Positions 32,724-36,677 of a DNA stretch of 36,677 nucleotides are shown piece after piece. The notes beneath the pieces were generated by a model. It searched no databases. It was not told the origin of the DNA and was given only the letters and a program-made list of their open reading frames with translations. The stretch spans positions 17,082 through 53,758 of the forward strand of contig CAJUBZ010000014.1 of the NCBI GenBank assembly GCA_910584795.1, in the 5' to 3' direction. The first letter of the stretch is position 1. Every line of letters begins with the position of its first letter. The translations under genes were made by a program, and so were the position numbers. The stretch is from an uncultured Eubacterium sp. (lineage in GTDB: Bacteria; Bacillota; Clostridia; Lachnospirales; Lachnospiraceae).

Positions 32724-33377
32724 ATGATAGAGATATTGGTTGCAGAGGATGATGAAATTATTCAGAATTTGATTAAGATAAATTTAGAAAAAGCAGGATA
32801 CATGGTGAGTGTGGCAGATGATGGTGTTCAGGCAGCGAAACGAATGGATGAAAAGCAGTTTGATTTATGCCTTTTTGACATTATGCTTCCTAAGATTGAT
32901 GGTTATGAGCTGTTGGAGTATGCCAAGACTATGGATTATCCTGTTATTTTTATTACTGCAATGGGTACAACAAACGATAAGGTAAAGGGATTAAGGTCCG
33001 GAGCAGATGATTATATTACAAAACCATTTGAGATTGTAGAAATGCTGGCACGGGTAGAGAATGTTTTGAGAAGATACAAAAAAACAAATGATATTATCAT
33101 GGAGGATGATGTGACAATTAATCTTTCTTCTATGCAGGTAACCAAAGGAAATGATTGTATTGATTTGACACTGAAGGAGTTTCAGCTGCTGGTTCTTCTC
33201 TTGAATAATAAAAATGTGGCATTGTATAGAGAAGTGATTTATGAAAATGTGTGGGAAAGCGACTATATGGGAAACAGCAGAACTGTAGATCTGCATATTC
33301 AGCGGCTTAGAAGAAAATTAAAATGGGAAGAAAAGATAGAGTCTGTATATAAAGTTGGATATAGATTAAAAGGATAG
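32724..33377 (+). CDS. OmpR/PhoB-family response regulator (locus 2)
   Basis: A 217-residue regulator, closely related to the gene at 20925. The receiver domain has E8-D9-D10, phosphoacceptor D52 in FDIMLPKIDGYEL and K100 in DDYITKPF. The winged-helix domain has LTLKEFQLLVLLLNN and GNSRTVDLHIQRLRRKL. The ribosome site AAGGAG precedes the ATG. Its kinase follows two bases after the stop. Tandem GATACA 11-mers upstream suggest autoregulation, and others upstream of the VanY-type gene suggest that gene as its target. Confidence 0.93.
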   Translation: MIEILVAEDDEIIQNLIKINLEKAGYMVSVADDGVQAAKRMDEKQFDLCLFDIMLPKIDGYELLEYAKTMDYPVIFITAMGTTNDKVKGLRSGADDYITKPFEIVEMLARVENVLRRYKKTNDIIMEDDVTINLSSMQVTKGNDCIDLTLKEFQLLVLLLNNKNVALYREVIYENVWESDYMGNSRTVDLHIQRLRRKLKWEEKIESVYKVGYRLKG

Positions 33378-33379
33378 GA

Positions 33380-34786
33380 ATGAAGATATTTTGGAAGATT
33401 TTTTTATCAATACTTAGCATTGTTATTGCAATGTATGTGATACTTGGAGGAACATTAATGTATGCATCCTTTAAAAATTCATTGAATAGTGAGAGGGACA
33501 GAGTTTTAAGTGAAAATAAATTGTTGATGCTTACATTGAAAAATACGATTGAGGCAAATATGTCAGATGAGGAAAGTACTCAGACATACATTATTGAGAG
33601 CGTAAAATCGCTTGAAAAAAATATGGGAAACGAAAAGTTTCAAATAATTTTATATAATGAAAAGAATAAAAAGATATATGGAAGCAATCGTATTAAAACT
33701 GCAGTGAACAGAGAACGATTAACGGAAAACAAGGGAGCTTATGTAATTGACAATGTATCGGGAAAGCACTGTTTGGAGGCGGTTTATGTTATCGAAGTGG
33801 ATTCCCAGCGTTATTATGTCAGTATTGTTAAGGACATTGAATTTGTTTATGAGCAGAGAGAAAATATGAAATGGCAGTATATGGGGATCTTCTTTGCCCA
33901 GCTGATTATATCAGCAGTATTGTCTTATTTCACGGCAAAGAGGATGGCACAGCCTCTTGCGAAATTAACCAGAACTACAAAAAATATGGCTATGGGGAAT
34001 TACAGTATCAGGGCAGATATTAAAGACGGTGGTGAGATTGGAATATTGACAAAGAACTTTAATGCAATGGCGGATAATCTGGAGGATAAGATGATTCAAT
34101 TAGAAGATGCAGCAAGGGAAAAGGAAGATTTTACTGCAAGTTTTGCACATGAATTGAAAACGCCGTTAACAGCAATTGTAGGTTATTCAGATATGTTACG
34201 TTCTATGGAGCTGGAAAAAAGAGATATTGTAGAGTATTCCAATTACATTTTTATGCAGGGAAAGAGACTGGAAAAACTCTCTTACAGTATGATGGATTTA
34301 ATTTCAATGGATAAGCAGAATATAGATTTTTATGAGATTGATATGGCAGTCTTGATGAAGACCGTGAAGAACATGATGGCTCCGTTGTTAAAGAAGAAAG
34401 GTATTATTTATAAAAGCACCATTGAAGATGCAAAGATAAACGCCAATCAGGAGCTGTTGATTTCACTGTTTACAAATATTATTGATAATAGCAGGAAGGC
34501 TGTTACGGAAGATGGTATTATTATGGTGGAAGGAAAAAGGAGAGGTAATACGTATTCTATCTGTATAAAAGATAATGGTTGTGGTATGCAGCAGTCTGAA
34601 TTGAAAAAAATCACAGAGGCATTCTATATGATTGATAAATCACGTGCCAGAAAAGAAGGGGGCGCAGGAATAGGAATGGCATTGTGTGAAAAGATTGTCG
34701 CAATTCATAATGCATCATGGAAAATAAACAGTGAATTAGGAAAGGGAACGGAAATAATTGTTACATTTCATTGTAAAGAAAATTAA
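33380..34786 (+). CDS. Sensor histidine kinase (locus 2)
   Basis: A 468-residue kinase. TM1 is at about 5-28, a sensor domain at 30-165, TM2 at about 166-186 and HAMP at about 187-240. H257 lies in FAHELKTPLTAIVGYSDML. The ATPase domain has NIIDNSRKAV (N box), IKDNGCGM (D box) and GGAGIGMALC. It is colinear with the locus 1 kinase, the phosphoacceptor being at the same residue number, and shares FYMIDKSRAR with its FYMIDKARAR. It starts two bases after the regulator gene, so the pair is translationally linked. Its sensor region differs clearly from that of locus 1, so the signals probably differ. Confidence 0.93.
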   Translation: MKIFWKIFLSILSIVIAMYVILGGTLMYASFKNSLNSERDRVLSENKLLMLTLKNTIEANMSDEESTQTYIIESVKSLEKNMGNEKFQIILYNEKNKKIYGSNRIKTAVNRERLTENKGAYVIDNVSGKHCLEAVYVIEVDSQRYYVSIVKDIEFVYEQRENMKWQYMGIFFAQLIISAVLSYFTAKRMAQPLAKLTRTTKNMAMGNYSIRADIKDGGEIGILTKNFNAMADNLEDKMIQLEDAAREKEDFTASFAHELKTPLTAIVGYSDMLRSMELEKRDIVEYSNYIFMQGKRLEKLSYSMMDLISMDKQNIDFYEIDMAVLMKTVKNMMAPLLKKKGIIYKSTIEDAKINANQELLISLFTNIIDNSRKAVTEDGIIMVEGKRRGNTYSICIKDNGCGMQQSELKKITEAFYMIDKSRARKEGGAGIGMALCEKIVAIHNASWKINSELGKGTEIIVTFHCKEN

Positions 34787-34805
34787 ATGACAGAGTGGTA
34801 ATAAA

Positions 34806-35624
34806 ATGAAAACAGAAATAAAGAATATATTGGCAATGATAGTAATTATTTTGTTAATTCTCATTGCTGTGATTGTACCTTTTGTATTTAACAAGGTATT
34901 TGATAGAAGAATGAATCAGCAGGTCCGATATATAGAGGATGGTAAGTATGACATTGCCAGCAGTGAAGAAAAATCTGTTATGAAGAGAATGGAAGAAATT
35001 GCTGCGAGTGGAATGGAAACAGGCAGAGCGTTTGCAAGAATTCCAATATATATGAATGATGTACTATTTAATAGGATTATAAATGAATATAGAGAGTGGA
35101 GAAAATTAATCAACAAAAATATTAATAAATTTGGAATGAATATATATTTAAGCAGGGATATTACTGTGTATGATAATGTTGGATTATATTGGGATTATGA
35201 CAGTGATGTTTCTTTCTATGTCTGCACAACTGTGGCAGGAGAATATGTGAAAAAGCAGAAATATATAATTACGATGTTTATAGATAAGGAGACATACAAG
35301 ATACTCTATATGAAGATTGATAATGAGAAATTAGCTAAAAAAGTAATGGAATTTTGGGAAGACACAGATCAGAATAAGTATGATAAATATAGATTAGGTC
35401 AGAATAAAGTAAAGAATATAGATGAATTTCTAAAAAATTATTATCATATACCAGAGGAAGAGTTTTATCGCGAGAAAGGTGATATTTATATTGCAAAGAT
35501 ATTTAAAAAATTAAATTGGGATATTTGGGAAACATCAACAGCAGGTATTGGAGTCGGTATCCGAATTGTGGAGAATGTTACTGATGGCTATTTTAATGAT
35601 GGTTCTATACCGTGGAGTAATTAA
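34806..35624 (+). CDS. Single-pass extracytoplasmic protein, kinase-linked (locus 2)
   Basis: A 272-residue protein I do not recognise. A short N-terminus leads to one helix (about 8-30), then an exported domain. Its middle contains FARIPIYMNDVLFNRIINEY, and the end reads TAGIGVGIRIVENVTDG. It follows the kinase gene by 19 bases. In placement, size and topology it corresponds to the 23169 protein of locus 1, where obvious sequence similarity is weak; the ends GLRIDN and GIRIVEN are alike. Probably an accessory protein of the kinase or a co-regulated envelope protein. Confidence 0.7.
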   Translation: MKTEIKNILAMIVIILLILIAVIVPFVFNKVFDRRMNQQVRYIEDGKYDIASSEEKSVMKRMEEIAASGMETGRAFARIPIYMNDVLFNRIINEYREWRKLINKNINKFGMNIYLSRDITVYDNVGLYWDYDSDVSFYVCTTVAGEYVKKQKYIITMFIDKETYKILYMKIDNEKLAKKVMEFWEDTDQNKYDKYRLGQNKVKNIDEFLKNYYHIPEEEFYREKGDIYIAKIFKKLNWDIWETSTAGIGVGIRIVENVTDGYFNDGSIPWSN

Positions 35625-35668
35625 GATACAGAAAAGATACAAGTTTTATGCATAGGTGATACAAATTT
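35625..35668 (+). promoter_or_regulatory. Candidate operator of the VanY-type gene
   Basis: GATACA occurs at 35625, 35636 and 35658, all on an 11-bp grid; the grid position 35647 has TATGCA. The 11-mers GATACAAGTTT and GATACAAATTT resemble those upstream of regulator 2. A TATATT lies at 35678-35683. ATAGGT/ACCTAT (about 35652-35680) could form a hairpin over the last repeat. Confidence 0.55.
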
Positions 35669-35703
35669 GCTGTAACCTATATTTCGAAAGGTAGGTTGCA
35701 GAT

Positions 35704-36480
35704 ATGAAAAAGAGAAAAAGAGTATTGAAAAGGAATGTGAAAGTTATAGGTGTTATGTTCCTTGCCTCAATTATATTAGTGATTGTTGGGGCAAGGCAGG
35801 TAATGCCTAAAAAAACGATTGAGAACAAAAAAGAGAGTCAATTCCTATATCAAGAAGAGAAAAAAATAGAAGGAAACATATTACAGGAAAAAGCAAAAAA
35901 AATCTATAAGAATAATAAAGACTTACTAATTTTGGTAAATAGAACGAATGAAATGCCGGATACATATATTCGTCAATTAACAGGGATATGTGAGGGGCGT
36001 CTTGAGGCGGATGGAAGAATTGTTAAGGATTTAAGAGAGATGCTTGCTGCGGCAGATAGAAATGGATATTCGTATTTTGTTGCTTCTGCATATAGAAGCA
36101 GAGAAAAGCAGGAGTATCTGGTACAAAAAAATATATCTGATTTGATGGCACAAGGTATGGAAGAGTTAAAAGCGAAAAAAGAAACTTATAAATATCAGCA
36201 GTTACCGGGGCATAGTGAACATGAGACGGGATTGGCACTGGATATCTTGTGTTCTGATAATCTGACAATGGAGAACTGGGCGCAGGACAAGCTAGATGGC
36301 AATAAATGGCTTAGAAGAAATGCACATAAATATGGATTCGTTTTAAGATATCCGAAAAAGAAAGAAAATATTACGTTAATTCAATATGAATCGTGGCATT
36401 TTCGGTATGTTGGCAAAGAGGCGGCAAAATTCATGTGGGAGAATGGCCTGACTTTAGAAGAATTTTACGAAATGCTATAA
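35704..36480 (+). CDS. VanY-type D-Ala-D-Ala carboxypeptidase (M15B)
   Basis: A 258-residue membrane-anchored peptidase. The basic N-terminus leads to one helix (about 13-30) and a linker. The M15 catalytic domain has YRSREKQ (130-136), the zinc motif SEHETGLALD with H173 and D180, and ESWH with catalytic E219 and third ligand H222. All key residues are present. It trims the terminal D-alanine of peptidoglycan precursors or stems outside the membrane. It closes regulator locus 2 and probably has its own regulated promoter at the 11-bp repeats just upstream. There is no vanH-A-X cluster, so it is more likely a cell-wall homeostasis gene than glycopeptide resistance. Confidence 0.92.
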   Translation: MKKRKRVLKRNVKVIGVMFLASIILVIVGARQVMPKKTIENKKESQFLYQEEKKIEGNILQEKAKKIYKNNKDLLILVNRTNEMPDTYIRQLTGICEGRLEADGRIVKDLREMLAAADRNGYSYFVASAYRSREKQEYLVQKNISDLMAQGMEELKAKKETYKYQQLPGHSEHETGLALDILCSDNLTMENWAQDKLDGNKWLRRNAHKYGFVLRYPKKKENITLIQYESWHFRYVGKEAAKFMWENGLTLEEFYEML

Positions 36481-36501
36481 ATTCCAGTTTGTAGGGGAGT
36501 G

Positions 36502-36532
36502 ACTTTCCTGCTGAAATAATGCAGACAGCGAA
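36502..36532 (-). repeat. 31-nt inverted repeat, right copy, flanking regulator locus 2
   Basis: Reverse complement of 32590-32620 with one mismatch (A for G in the GCATTG stretch). It lies 22 bases after the VanY-type stop codon. Confidence 0.85.
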
Positions 36533-36608
36533 TATCTTCACTTCCATTCTTGAACATTTATAGAAAATAAAAATAATATTGAATATTTTAAGCACCGACT
36601 TCATCTTC

Positions 36609-36672
36609 GAAAAAATCCTGACGATTTTTTCTCAGGTAAGTCTGGACATTTGATTTTGTGAATCAAATGTCC
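36609..36672. other. Two perfect hairpins at the window end
   Basis: GAAAAAATC-CTGAC-GATTTTTTC (9 bp, 36609-36631) and GGACATTTGATT-TTGTG-AATCAAATGTCC (12 bp, 36644-36672). The first has a T6 in its 3' arm and could act as a terminator. The region 36533-36677 holds no gene. Confidence 0.6.
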
Positions 36673-36677
36673 GCTTA

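Noticed and set aside
32558..32752. 64-residue open frame before regulator 2
   Set aside because: It runs through the 31-nt repeat and the 11-bp operator repeats, lacks a ribosome site and overlaps the regulator start.
32724..36480. Vancomycin resistance cluster
   Set aside because: A VanY-type peptidase and two-component genes are present, but vanH, a ligase and vanX are absent.

Overview
The window is low-GC Firmicutes DNA. The best fit is a gut-type Clostridia of the family Lachnospiraceae: strong AGGAGG ribosome sites, AT-rich codons, a ferredoxin-linked 2-oxoacid oxidoreductase, sodium-coupled amino acid carriers and the sequence character of the ribosomal and RNA polymerase proteins. 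The species cannot be fixed from sequence reading alone.

Region 1 (1-13647) is the conserved rpmG-secE-nusG-rplK-rplA-rplJ-rplL-rpoB-rpoC cluster. Its RNA control elements are visible: hairpins of one family ahead of both rplK and rplA (probable L1 sites), and an L10 leader with terminator ahead of rplJL. The usual rplL-rpoB adjacency is broken by a 53-bp tandem repeat array and a single-aptamer glycine riboswitch driving an AGCS sodium:amino acid symporter; rpoBC then has its own promoter. rpsL-rpsG-fusA, which often follow rpoC, are absent.

Region 2 (13648-15366) is a queuosine-salvage unit: a preQ1-I riboswitch with terminator, a small radical SAM protein with a CX4CX2C cluster motif (probably a queuine lyase, QueL-like), and a COG1738 queuosine precursor transporter. 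Region 3 (15367-20780) holds structured intergenic DNA, an AAA-type ATPase with a degenerate nuclease-like tail, a four-subunit 2-oxoacid:ferredoxin oxidoreductase (gamma-delta-alpha-beta) and a small membrane protein.

Region 4 (20854-28484) and region 5 (32590-36532) are two paralogous signalling loci. Each has an OmpR-type regulator, a histidine kinase with its phosphoacceptor at residue 257, and a single-pass extracytoplasmic protein. Locus 1 continues into a lipoprotein and an ABC transporter; locus 2 into a VanY-type D,D-carboxypeptidase. Tandem 11-bp GATACA-type repeats lie before each regulator gene and before each output gene, so each regulator probably controls itself and its output unit. 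Locus 2 is bracketed by 31-nt inverted repeats 3.9 kb apart.

Between the two loci lie a second AGCS symporter, a 300-bp foldback element, an NSS-family transporter on the minus strand, a deletion remnant of asnS, and a four-unit tandem array with an exact 74-nt period whose units form hairpins and whose last unit looks like a transcription terminator. The two-locus operator arrangement and the 74-nt array are the most novel-looking content.
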